Assembly: GCA_900318195.1 (NCBI GenBank) | Contig: ONJR01000070.1 | Coordinates: 1 to 32,135 of the forward strand | Origin: an uncultured Planctomycetota bacterium | GTDB taxonomy: Bacteria; Planctomycetota; Planctomycetia; Pirellulales; Thermoguttaceae | Reading direction: 5' to 3' | Length of the DNA stretch: 32,135 bases | In this document: positions 8,554-16,321 of the stretch, piece by piece | Position numbering within the stretch: position 1 is the first letter of the stretch | Layout of the letters: every line of letters starts with the position of its first letter | Translations under genes and position numbers: made by a program | Notes under the pieces: model-generated | Seen by the model: only the letters and a program-made list of their open reading frames with translations | Databases searched by the model: none | Told to the model about the DNA's origin: nothing

Positions 8554-9036
8554 TTAGTTGGCGCTCTCGTCTTGAGCGTCGGCTTCTTCGAGCAACGACA
8601 GCACGTCCTCGCGAGACTTCGCTTGCTTCAGGAAGCGAAGGAACTGGTCGTCCTTGAGCTTGTGCGTTACGTGCTCGAGAGCGCGGAGGTGATCGCCAGG
8701 TAGATCGGGAGGCGAAACGAGCAAGAAGAAGAGGTTGACGTTTTCGCAGTCGAGGCTGTCGAAATTGACGCCGTCGTCTGGACTAATCGCAACGGTGCCG
8801 ACGAGTCGATCCGTGCTCGCGTGCTTCGCATGAGGCACCGCGACCCCGCGTCCAATACCTGTCGAGCCAAGCTCTTCGCGGTCGCGCACTACCTTCACGA
8901 CCTCTTCCATGTCTTCTTCCGGAATACCATGCGCGTCGACCAACGCTTGAACCATTTCACGGATGACGCCTTCCTTAGTCGTCGATTTCAAATCCGTAAT
9001 AATCGAATCTTTCAGTATAAACTCGCTGAATTTCAT
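8554..9036 (-). CDS. ptsN: PTS EIIA type-2 domain protein (PtsN-like)
   Basis: 160 residues forming a single EIIA domain of the fructose/mannitol/PtsN type. The phospho-acceptor histidine is His69 in GIGRGVAVPHAKH, matching His73 of E. coli PtsN. The second conserved active-site histidine region (DHLRALEHV) is also present. With no EIIB/EIIC partner in the window, this is best read as a nitrogen-PTS-like regulatory EIIA phosphorylated by the HPr/EI pair encoded downstream. ATG 9036 follows an AAGGGAGAG Shine-Dalgarno. It is flanked by terminators on both sides, so it appears to be its own transcription unit. The acidic C-terminal tail (LLEEADAQDESAN) resembles that of the neighbouring paralogue, which supports tandem duplication. 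Confidence 0.93.
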   Translation of the reverse strand: MKFSEFILKDSIITDLKSTTKEGVIREMVQALVDAHGIPEEDMEEVVKVVRDREELGSTGIGRGVAVPHAKHASTDRLVGTVAISPDDGVNFDSLDCENVNLFFLLVSPPDLPGDHLRALEHVTHKLKDDQFLRFLKQAKSREDVLSLLEEADAQDESAN

Positions 9037-9169
9037 TCGTGACTCTCCCTTAAAACTAATCTCTCACGTATCGCCTTCGCGAGGATCGTCATCCGAGGCG
9101 ACGACGCTGTAAGCCGACTTTCGAACGCCGTCTTACTAAATTGCTTGCGTCCGTCAACCGCGCGCAATA

Positions 9170-9208
9170 CGATCAAAAGTCACACTACATTGTACTCAAG
9201 TTTGATCG
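9170..9208. promoter_or_regulatory. Dyad CGATCAAA-N23-TTTGATCG upstream of the EIIA gene
   Basis: Two perfect 8-bp inverted half-sites are spaced with centres 31 bp apart, about three helical turns. They lie in the gap between the EIIA gene and the terminator of the next gene. It could be an operator; no regulator can be assigned. Confidence 0.25.
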
Positions 9209-9290
9209 TTTGTACATACACGAAAAGCCGTCGAAACCGTAAAGAATCAAAATTTGATAAAATTTCCGGCAAAGTCGTTCTATTCGGGAA

Positions 9291-9335
9291 AACACGCCTA
9301 CAGTTGCGAAACAAGGTTCGCAACTGTGGCGTGTT
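9291..9335 (-). terminator. Intrinsic terminator after the diverged EIIA paralogue
   Basis: A 19-bp stem with one bulged base (AACACGCC plus ACAGTTGCGAA pairing with TTCGCAACTGT plus GGCGTGTT) closes a 6-nt loop. On the minus strand it ends in TTTT; on the plus strand it is followed 5 bases later by five T. It starts 48 bp after the stop at 9383. Confidence 0.75.
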
Positions 9336-9382
9336 CCTCGATTTTTCACAACGCTAAACGCGCGGCTAACGCGGAGTGAAAA

Positions 9383-9868
9383 TTATGACGCGCTAACTGC
9401 GCTCTCGTCGGGATCTGAGAGCTCGAACAGCTCGCAAACGTCATCTTCGCAACGACACTGGCGCACAAGACGCGCGCCGCCGCAAGCGCGCGAGAGCGCC
9501 AGACATTGCGAGATGAGCGCGCGCTCGGAATCGACGTCCGGCGCGACTATTATATAAAATACGTCGACCGGACCGCCGTCCAAACTGCCGCAATCGAGTC
9601 CGCGCTCGTTCACGGCGACCAAGCACGTCGCGCGATTCGCGCTCTTAACTAGCGCGCGAGGAGTCGCTACCCCGCCGCCGATCGCAGAAGAAGCGGTCTC
9701 TTCACGAGACGTCATTCGCGCTTCGGTCGTCTCGTAGTCGGACTCGGAAATTACGCCGTATTCGACGAGCGTGCGAACGCCGGAAGCAAGGACTTGAGCG
9801 CGCGTCGTTGCGTCGAGACGCTTAAAGTGGAATTCGTATGATCCGCGAGGAGTCGATAAGATTTTCAT
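9383..9868 (-). CDS. Diverged EIIA-like protein lacking the phospho-histidine
   Basis: 161 residues that align along most of their length with the neighbouring EIIA. TSREETASSAIGGGVATPRAL parallels DREELGSTGIGRGVAVPHAKH, and the C-terminal half carries LDGGPVDVFYIIVAPD against LDCENVNLFFLLVSPPD, ending in a similar acidic tail. The phospho-acceptor histidine is replaced by Arg71, and the second active-site histidine is also missing (SERALISQC in place of DHLRALEHV). The fold is probably kept but phosphotransfer through this histidine is not possible. A sensor, decoy or partner-binding role is inference. ATG 9868 follows GAGG. The reading frame is intact and has its own terminator, so it is not an obvious pseudogene. 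Confidence 0.8.
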   Translation of the reverse strand: MKILSTPRGSYEFHFKRLDATTRAQVLASGVRTLVEYGVISESDYETTEARMTSREETASSAIGGGVATPRALVKSANRATCLVAVNERGLDCGSLDGGPVDVFYIIVAPDVDSERALISQCLALSRACGGARLVRQCRCEDDVCELFELSDPDESAVSAS

Positions 9869-10253
9869 GACAATACCTCATAATGGTGAAAAAGAAGTCG
9901 TACCGGAAGAGCGCACAATACGCTCGAAAGGAACGAATCTTGAAGCGTGAGAAAAAATTTAACAAAGAGAAACGAGCCAAAGAAAACTCGTCAGAATTTG
10001 CGCCCCTAAAAAGAAATGAGGCAAAGAATAGAACGCTGGGTTTTACGGTACCCAAACCTACGCGCGATGAAGTCTTGTCAGGACTCAAACGCGACGCCCT
10101 TTCGCCGAACGAAAACAAATTCAACCAGAGCCTTATCGCCATAACCCTGGCATAGTTGACCACGCGCTTTATGAAGAAGCCCGGACAAACTAAAAATACG
10201 GCGAAAAACGCCGCGCGCACGCTTCGGAAAAACGTGGCGCTACTATCAGTCAT
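9822..10253 (-). CDS. Hypothetical small protein, doubtful
   Basis: 143 codons. An ATG at 10253 is preceded by a clean GGAGG five bases upstream, the main argument for it. The predicted protein is Phe/Arg/Leu-rich with one hydrophobic stretch (AAFFAVFLVCPGFF) near the N-terminus and no family I recognise. Its end overlaps the start of the diverged EIIA gene by 47 bp in another frame. The plus strand of the same DNA carries a Lys/Arg-rich open frame (9883-10155) without a ribosome binding site, so at most one of the two is real. If neither is, the 635 bp from 9869 to 10503 hold only the terminator of the next gene. Confidence 0.25.
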   Translation of the reverse strand: MTDSSATFFRSVRAAFFAVFLVCPGFFIKRVVNYARVMAIRLWLNLFSFGERASRLSPDKTSSRVGLGTVKPSVLFFASFLFRGANSDEFSLARFSLLNFFSRFKIRSFRAYCALFRYDFFFTIMRYCHENLIDSSRIIRIPL

Positions 10254-10438
10254 AGAACCTCCAGTTCCGCCCTACGCGCGTCGTGAAAGCGAGCGGACTC
10301 CGTCGACCGTCGGCTAAACGCGAACTTCACGCTTCGAGCTACTGTTTGGACGCGCGCGGTCGCCAATAAGTTCCTACGTCGCGAGATTTTTATTGATTTT
10401 CAATTCGAATCGCGCAACGTCGCGTTTTTCACCGACGC

Positions 10439-10477
10439 AAAACAAAAGAACCGCGTCCTTCACACAGAAGGGCGCGG
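10439..10477 (-). terminator. Intrinsic terminator after the coiled-coil membrane protein gene
   Basis: On the minus strand an 11-bp stem with one mismatch (CCGCGCCCTTC / GAAGGACGCGG) around a 5-nt loop is followed by a T-rich tract (TTCTTTTGTTTT). It lies 27 bp past the stop at 10504. Confidence 0.75.
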
Positions 10478-10503
10478 CGTTAGGCGGAGTTCGGCGCGCA
10501 AGT

Positions 10504-11904
10504 TTAGAGACGCGCTTCGTTCTGCGAAATCTTCGTGGAGTCAGAGGCAGTCGCCTGCGCCTCTTCGCGTTCAAACTTCTCAAGCGCCTGGAACTGAGCG
10601 TCGGAAATCTGAGACGCGAGTTCCGCATTCTTGCGAACGGCGTCGGCGATCGCCTTCTGCAACGCATTGATCGAATTGTGCGCGTCGTCGAGCAGTCGTT
10701 TCACGAGATCGCGACCATTCTCCATTGTCGCAAGCTCTTTCTGACGCGCCGCGATTTCGTCGGTAAGCGTCGCCGACTTTAAGCGTCCCTTCGCCGCGGC
10801 GTACGTCTCGTCCCAACCTTCGTCCGACGCGAGCGCGGACGTGTCGACGTCGCCGCCCATCATAACGTACTGATCCGCGATCAAGCTCGTCAAGACTTTC
10901 AGCGCAACCTCAGCCTTCGCTTTGTAAACGTTCGCGGCGTCGCGACCACACCACAGGCGCTCGAAACGACCCTGGAAATCGACTGGATAACGCATCTCGG
11001 AATCCGTTGTGAGCTCCGGCAACTCGACCGGCGCGACCGCGACTTCAGAAGCCTCGTCCTCAGACGCCCCGTCCTCAACCTCGCTCGAGACCGCCGCAGA
11101 AGATTCTACGTGCGACAATTCGAACGTTTTGCTCATAAACACGCGATTCTCGTCGGAAAAGCCGAGCGCGATATCCGTGTACTGCTCCGTAAAACGCGCG
11201 ACGTCCTTAGGAGAGTCGATCGGAAGATTGTCGACGTAAACGACCCAAGAGTCGCCCGAACGCTTCGACGCCGTGATAAGATCAAGCTCAGACGACGTCG
11301 ACACGCCGATCGAATCCAACTTCACCTGACGCTCCGCAACGCCAGAGACGCGATACGCGCCCAAAAAGACGAAAGGCTTAACGCTAGCGGCAACCTCGCC
11401 TGATTCGTCTGCGGTCTCGACCTCCGCAGACGCGACCTCGCTCTCGTCCCCATCGCTCTCGCCGGACTCGCTAGATTCGCCCGTCGAGACGAAAGGCTTG
11501 CCAGAATCGAATACGTAGACCATCGCGCCCGTGCGGAAAGACGACGTCTGATACTGTTCGTCAACGACGAACGAAAGAGACGAAGAGCCCTCGTCCGACT
11601 GAACGCGCGCTTCTACCGGCTGGCAGTTAATAAAGGTTTCGCCGCGCTGAAGGGAACGCACGTACTTCAATTGCTCGTCCAAACCGTAGTCGATCCAATC
11701 GCCGACTTTCTTCTCCATTGAGCCGCCGTAGATCTCAAACTTGAGAGTTTCAAGCTCCGCAAGAGCCTGAGCAAGACGCTTCTGACTCTCTTCAATCTTC
11801 GTTTCCTCGCTCTTCGTCATTGTGTACTTTTTAGCCGCGAATATCCCGAAGACTACGCAGATTACCGCGATTAACGATATTAATACTCTATTCCAAACGT
11901 TCAT
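10504..11904 (-). CDS. Membrane-anchored coiled-coil protein of unknown function
   Basis: 466 residues; I do not recognise the family. One N-terminal transmembrane segment (about residues 5-24, VLISLIAVICVVFGIFAA) is followed by a Glu/Lys/Leu-rich coiled-coil-like stretch (about 30-57). The rest is probably periplasmic. The middle has two low-complexity Ser/Glu/Asp-rich linkers separating beta-type segments (for example SFVVDEQYQTSSF and SWVVYVDNLPID). The C-terminal 80-90 residues are again strongly helical and charged. ATG 11904 is chosen because GGAGAGGCGG lies upstream and the hydrophobic anchor starts at once; a start at 12030 would place about 42 Arg-rich residues before the anchor. It has its own promoter (12085-12113), a leader of about 170 nt and its own terminator. 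Confidence 0.8.
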   Translation of the reverse strand: MNVWNRVLISLIAVICVVFGIFAAKKYTMTKSEETKIEESQKRLAQALAELETLKFEIYGGSMEKKVGDWIDYGLDEQLKYVRSLQRGETFINCQPVEARVQSDEGSSSLSFVVDEQYQTSSFRTGAMVYVFDSGKPFVSTGESSESGESDGDESEVASAEVETADESGEVAASVKPFVFLGAYRVSGVAERQVKLDSIGVSTSSELDLITASKRSGDSWVVYVDNLPIDSPKDVARFTEQYTDIALGFSDENRVFMSKTFELSHVESSAAVSSEVEDGASEDEASEVAVAPVELPELTTDSEMRYPVDFQGRFERLWCGRDAANVYKAKAEVALKVLTSLIADQYVMMGGDVDTSALASDEGWDETYAAAKGRLKSATLTDEIAARQKELATMENGRDLVKRLLDDAHNSINALQKAIADAVRKNAELASQISDAQFQALEKFEREEAQATASDSTKISQNEARL

Positions 11905-12084
11905 GGTTCCGCCTCTCCGCCTGAGTCGAGGGTTAGGTTGCGCGTCGCAAGCGTTCGCCGAGAACGCGCGACTAGTATCTATATCGACCGCGCGCGTTCG
12001 AGCATTAGCTATTTTTGGTATTTTACCCACTTTAAACCGCGTAGGTAAAACACAGCGATTCGACGCTAAAAGTTTTCCCCTTTG

Positions 12085-12113
12085 ATGGTATCGTCAAAAT
12101 CGAATTTTGTCAA
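12085..12113 (-). promoter_or_regulatory. Sigma70-type promoter for the coiled-coil membrane protein gene
   Basis: Minus strand: consensus -35 TTGACA, 17-bp spacer, -10 TACCAT. Transcription would begin about 170 nt upstream of ATG 11904. Confidence 0.5.
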
Positions 12114-12758
12114 GTTTTTTCCGTCCCTTATCAGAAAAAAAGAGCTTATCTTTTTTATTTCGCCTTCCCGATCGGAATATTTCAACCATTCCGCAACTCC
12201 CGCACAATAAAACAGCCCCGTTTAAACTGTCTCGACAAGCTTGCAATCTCGGCGTCCCCCTCACAAAAGCTACAAACAGTATTTTAAGCAAAAAACAAAA
12301 AAGAGTCTTATTTCATTCAACCCAAGTTAGAGGAATTACCGATACAAGCATAGCCAATCCTATGCATTCGGCTCCTGTCGGGGCTCGAGAGCTGGGATGG
12401 CGCTCATGTCAAGTTTCTCCTAGCGGCGCGGCTTTCGGGTCGCGTCGCGCTAGGAGCGTTCAACGCCATGGCAAGGCGTTTGTAGGATCCGAGAGTTATC
12501 GGCGCGCGAGCATGGAGGCTTATTCGTCGATCAACGCCGAACGGCGCTCTCGATCGCGCAAAGACAGACAGTATGGAAGCAGCGCGCGCGATTCCTCGAC
12601 ATATGAAACTTGACGTTGTACCGGCTCGGCGCGACGATCATGGCGAGATCGCGCGCCGGAGAGCCGTTAATTGAAGTTTTTACGGACGACGCGATCAGCG
12701 GCGCGCTAGGGAATGGGCGCGCGCGTGCGACGCGTCGGCAAGGGCACATGGTATTACA
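12114..12758. other. 645-bp gap before the TolC-like gene, with several hairpins
   Basis: No convincing gene. The first ~200 bp are AT-rich, with an AAAAAAGA/TCTTTTTT hairpin near 12133-12156. From about 12345 to 12480 there is a run of hairpins: GCATAG/CTATGC (12348-12365); a strong one with a 9-bp outer stem CTCCTAGCG/CGCTAGGAG plus an inner GC stem (12417-12456); and AACGCC/GGCGTT (12462-12480). This could be a leader or an independent structured RNA. I looked for tmRNA, RNase P and SRP RNA signatures and saw none. Confidence 0.3.
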
Positions 12759-15700
12759 ATGAACAAGCAACCGAATCGACACACCGCCGACCGCGTTTCG
12801 GCGCGCGCAACGTCTCGGCGGCGATTTCTGACCGCGTTCGCGCATACGCGCGGCAAGCGTCTCGCCGTTATGATGCTCTGCGCGACTGTCCTCACCGCTT
12901 CCTTCGGATGCACGCGTAGTAAGTATCGTAGCGACGCCGACTCCGACGTCTATCGACTGCTCAACACCGTCGATAAGAGCGACTCGGAGAAATACTGGGA
13001 ATTGAACGGCTTCACGTTGCAGGAATCGAGTTGCTCGCGCTACGCGAACTGCTACGATCTCGACGCGCAACCTTCCCCAATCGACGACTGCACTGCGGGA
13101 CGACTACTCAACGACGTCGAAGGCCCCAAAGGTCAAAAGAAATGGTCGAAGAACGGCTTCACGGCTTCGATCGAGAACCAGAACTGGCGCAATACGCTGC
13201 CGGCGCCAAACGAAAACGGCGAGATTATACTCGACCAAAAGGCGGCGTTCGACCTAGCGCTACTTCACTCGCCGCAATATCGTTCCGCGCTCGAGAACGT
13301 CTATCTCGCCGCGCTAAGCGTTACGGCGGAGCGCTACGCGTTCGACACGAAATTCTACGGTGGAAGCTCGCTATTCTATCGCAATAACGGCGGCTTCAAG
13401 GACGGTACGAACTCGCTTAACCTAACGACGATCAGCGGCGGCGCGACCAAAAGGCTAGCGACCGGCGCAACGATTGTAACGGAACTCGCTAACTCAATGG
13501 TCTGGACCATGAGTCCGGGTCAGCAGACGACGGCGCACACGAACCTAAGCTATTCGATTACGCAGCCGTTCTTGCGCGGCGCAGGACGCGCTATCGTACT
13601 CGAGAACCTAACGCGCAGCGAACGCCGTCTACTCGCGAACGTGCGCCAACTCGCGTTCTATCAGCAGGGATTTTACGTCGGCGTTCTGACAGGCTCGTCC
13701 CCGGTTTCGGCGCCTTCTTCGGGCGGCTACCCCGGCAGCGGGGTCGGCGGCGCGCAAGTCGGCGGGTTCTACGGTCTCCTTTCGAGCCAAATCCAAATCC
13801 TGAACCAAGAGTCTAACGTCGCGTCCTCGGCGGACAACTACCAACGTTACGAAGAATACTTCGCCACGAGCCGCATCACCGACCGTACCGACGTCGACCG
13901 TATGCGTCAGAACTGGCTAAGCTCGCAACGCAATCTTATCGAGCTCAAGGACTCCTACCGCAATTCCGTCGAATCGTACCTGATCGACCTAGGATTGCCG
14001 CCCGACGTCGAAAATATCGTCGTGCGCGACCCATTGCTTGACCAGTTCGTATTGATGCCGACTACCCTGGAAAAGTTCCAGAACGATATCACAACGCTAC
14101 TAGGCTGGCTGCGCAATAAGGAGCACGAGATCGTCGGCAGCAGCGATCGCAGGTACGTCCATTCGATCGACGACCTGCGCGCGACCGACCCCGAAGTCTC
14201 CAGAATCTCCGTCGCAGATTTGCGCGCGCTGTTCGCCGACTTCGACGAACAATTTGCGTTAGGTCTACAAGAGACGAACAACGACGTCGTCAATCTAGAA
14301 GAGAACGTACGGCCGCGAAGGGAAGCGGCGCTTGAAACGATTCGCGCAAGATTTGAAGCGGAGAACCCTGAACTCGACAGCTCGTTCGCCGACTACAGAC
14401 TATTCGACGACCGCGTCAATAATATCCGACTCGACCTCGATCGTCCGAAAGAAGAAGTCAACGAGTTCGGCGTCGTACTCAAAGCGCGCGGCGTTAAGTA
14501 CGATATCGCTAAAATGTTCGAGCTCATCAATCAGACCGTGCTCTCGTATTCGCCCGACGATCTCGCGTCGCTAATACAACGCCGACGTGAAAACAACGAC
14601 TCGACCGTATTCCCGTCGACCGTTCTTCAACTCGTCTCCGATCTGCACATGGAGTCGGAACTCAACGATCCGATTCAGTTCAACGCCGACGAAATTGAGC
14701 TCGAGCTCCAGCAGTTGGAGGAAATGAAGAGCAATCTCACGGAAGAGAACCGCGCGGAATTCCTCACGCGACGCGAAACGCTAGAGAAAGCGCTCGCCAA
14801 TCTGCGAACCGGCTCTATGATGCGCGACGACGTCTACAGATTCTGGTTCAGCTCGTGCCTAACGAAATTATCGGAAGAACTCATGACCTTGCGCCTCATC
14901 CAGGCGCGAGCGCGACTCGAAACGATTGAACTCGCTATCGTCGACGTCGATTCGGAATACGCGTTCCAGGTGGCGCGCGAAAGACGACTCGACTGGATGA
15001 ATATGCGCTCGAACCTCGTCGATCAGTGGCGCAATATAGAAATCGTCGCCGATCAATTGCGCGGCGACCTGAGCGTCAACGTTGGCGGCTCGATCGGCAA
15101 CGTCGGCAGCAACCCCTTGGATCTGCGCGCGCGCAATTCGTCCTTCACGGCCGGCGTGCAATTCGACGCGCCGCTCGACCGGTTCCTCGAACGCAACAGC
15201 TATCGTCAGGCGCTCATCTCGTACGACCAAGCGCGTCGTAATTACTACGCCTACGTCGACGGCGTTCATCAGCAGATCCGTAGTTCCATCCGCGCCATTC
15301 AGCTCGCTCAAATTAGCTTTGAATTACAGCGCGACAGCGTCTTGACCTCAATCAAACGCGTGCACTCCGCGCAACTCAACCTAACGAAGCCGCCGACTGG
15401 CTCGTCCCGTATCGGCTCCGTGAACACGAACGCGGAAGCCTTGACCAACGCGCTAGAGTCGCTGCTCAATTCCCAGAATGAAATCATGCGCACGTGGCTA
15501 CAATATCAATCGCGCCGTATGAACCTCATGTTAATGCTCGGCGTCTTTAATCTCGACTCGACGGGACGCTGGATCGATCCGGGCAATATCGACCGCAACC
15601 TGTTGTATTCCGTAATGCAGGACGTTGCGCAAAGTCAGGACGCGCTCACGGGCGTTTCCGAGTTGCCGACGGTCGAGGAGCTTTCGGGCGGTCGATCGAT

Positions 15701-16100
15701 TGAGGCGGTGCGTCAGATGGGTTCAGAAGAGGGTCAAGGGGAAGCTGAAGCGAGCGAGCTGGCGGAAGAAGGTTCCGGCGAATATCAACGCGCTCACGTC
15801 AACGAGCAATACGCCTCCGACCACGTCGCGCCGTTCGCAGAATCGCTGCACGCGGCGCGCGACGAAGAAATCCTCAAGAAGCGCGCGGAAGCGGAACAGC
15901 GCCTCGCCGAAACGGAAGAGACGAACGAGTCAAACGAAGCTTCTAATAGAGGACTCGCACTATACGACCTCGACGACGAAGACCTGAATCCGAACGTCTC
16001 CATTATGGGCGTCGAATCGGATCGCGAGCGCTCAAACCAAAATTCACGGCGCGAATACCAGCCCGTCGCCGTTTCAACCGAGGAAAAACCTCGACGTTGA
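12759..16100 (+). CDS. TolC-family outer membrane efflux protein, long planctomycete form
   Basis: 1113 residues. After a basic N-terminus comes a hydrophobic segment (about 35-50) ending ASFGC, a likely though non-ideal lipobox with Cys51, followed by TRSKYRSDADSDVY, an opening I associate with planctomycete TolC-like lipoproteins. The first half shows outer-membrane beta-barrel and helix features of the family (SITQPFLRGAGRAIVLENL near residues 265-285). The second half carries the repeated long amphipathic helices, with QYQSRRMNLMLMLGVFNLDSTG near the end. A central insertion and an acidic, Glu-rich C-terminal tail of about 120 residues make it more than twice the length of classical TolC (430-500). 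Presumably it is the outer-membrane channel of an export system; no inner-membrane pump or adaptor is adjacent. The ribosome binding site is weak (AAGGG), and a terminator follows. Confidence 0.85.
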   Translation: MNKQPNRHTADRVSARATSRRRFLTAFAHTRGKRLAVMMLCATVLTASFGCTRSKYRSDADSDVYRLLNTVDKSDSEKYWELNGFTLQESSCSRYANCYDLDAQPSPIDDCTAGRLLNDVEGPKGQKKWSKNGFTASIENQNWRNTLPAPNENGEIILDQKAAFDLALLHSPQYRSALENVYLAALSVTAERYAFDTKFYGGSSLFYRNNGGFKDGTNSLNLTTISGGATKRLATGATIVTELANSMVWTMSPGQQTTAHTNLSYSITQPFLRGAGRAIVLENLTRSERRLLANVRQLAFYQQGFYVGVLTGSSPVSAPSSGGYPGSGVGGAQVGGFYGLLSSQIQILNQESNVASSADNYQRYEEYFATSRITDRTDVDRMRQNWLSSQRNLIELKDSYRNSVESYLIDLGLPPDVENIVVRDPLLDQFVLMPTTLEKFQNDITTLLGWLRNKEHEIVGSSDRRYVHSIDDLRATDPEVSRISVADLRALFADFDEQFALGLQETNNDVVNLEENVRPRREAALETIRARFEAENPELDSSFADYRLFDDRVNNIRLDLDRPKEEVNEFGVVLKARGVKYDIAKMFELINQTVLSYSPDDLASLIQRRRENNDSTVFPSTVLQLVSDLHMESELNDPIQFNADEIELELQQLEEMKSNLTEENRAEFLTRRETLEKALANLRTGSMMRDDVYRFWFSSCLTKLSEELMTLRLIQARARLETIELAIVDVDSEYAFQVARERRLDWMNMRSNLVDQWRNIEIVADQLRGDLSVNVGGSIGNVGSNPLDLRARNSSFTAGVQFDAPLDRFLERNSYRQALISYDQARRNYYAYVDGVHQQIRSSIRAIQLAQISFELQRDSVLTSIKRVHSAQLNLTKPPTGSSRIGSVNTNAEALTNALESLLNSQNEIMRTWLQYQSRRMNLMLMLGVFNLDSTGRWIDPGNIDRNLLYSVMQDVAQSQDALTGVSELPTVEELSGGRSIEAVRQMGSEEGQGEAEASELAEEGSGEYQRAHVNEQYASDHVAPFAESLHAARDEEILKKRAEAEQRLAETEETNESNEASNRGLALYDLDDEDLNPNVSIMGVESDRERSNQNSRREYQPVAVSTEEKPRR

Positions 16101-16255
16101 AAACCGAACGAAGAGAGGATAAGGAAATAGGAATTTAAAAAACTATCGCCCCAACCTCTCAACGTACGAGCCGGCTTCACGCCAACGAACCGGTTCAACC
16201 CGCGCTAAATGCGCGGACGCCATCGTCCTAGGACGTAAAAACATCAATCGCCATT

Positions 16256-16291
16256 GCGCGTCGACGATTTCATGCGTCGGCGCGCTTTTTT
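16256..16291 (+). terminator. Intrinsic terminator after the TolC-like gene
   Basis: An 11-bp GC-rich stem with one G-U pair (GCGCGTCGACG / CGTCGGCGCGC) is followed directly by six T residues, about 155 bp past the stop at 16100. Confidence 0.8.
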
Positions 16292-16321
16292 GTTCGCAAG
16301 AAGGAGATTCGCTTGCTCGAG

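Noticed and set aside
9145..9357. 70-codon plus-strand frame upstream of ptsN
   Set aside because: It covers a terminator and the dyad, and has no ribosome binding site.
9883..10155. 90-codon Lys/Arg-rich plus-strand frame
   Set aside because: No Shine-Dalgarno, no recognisable family; kept only as an alternative in the entry for 9822-10253.
12107..12613. 168-codon plus-strand frame
   Set aside because: TTG start without a ribosome binding site, no family features, and it runs through the hairpin cluster.
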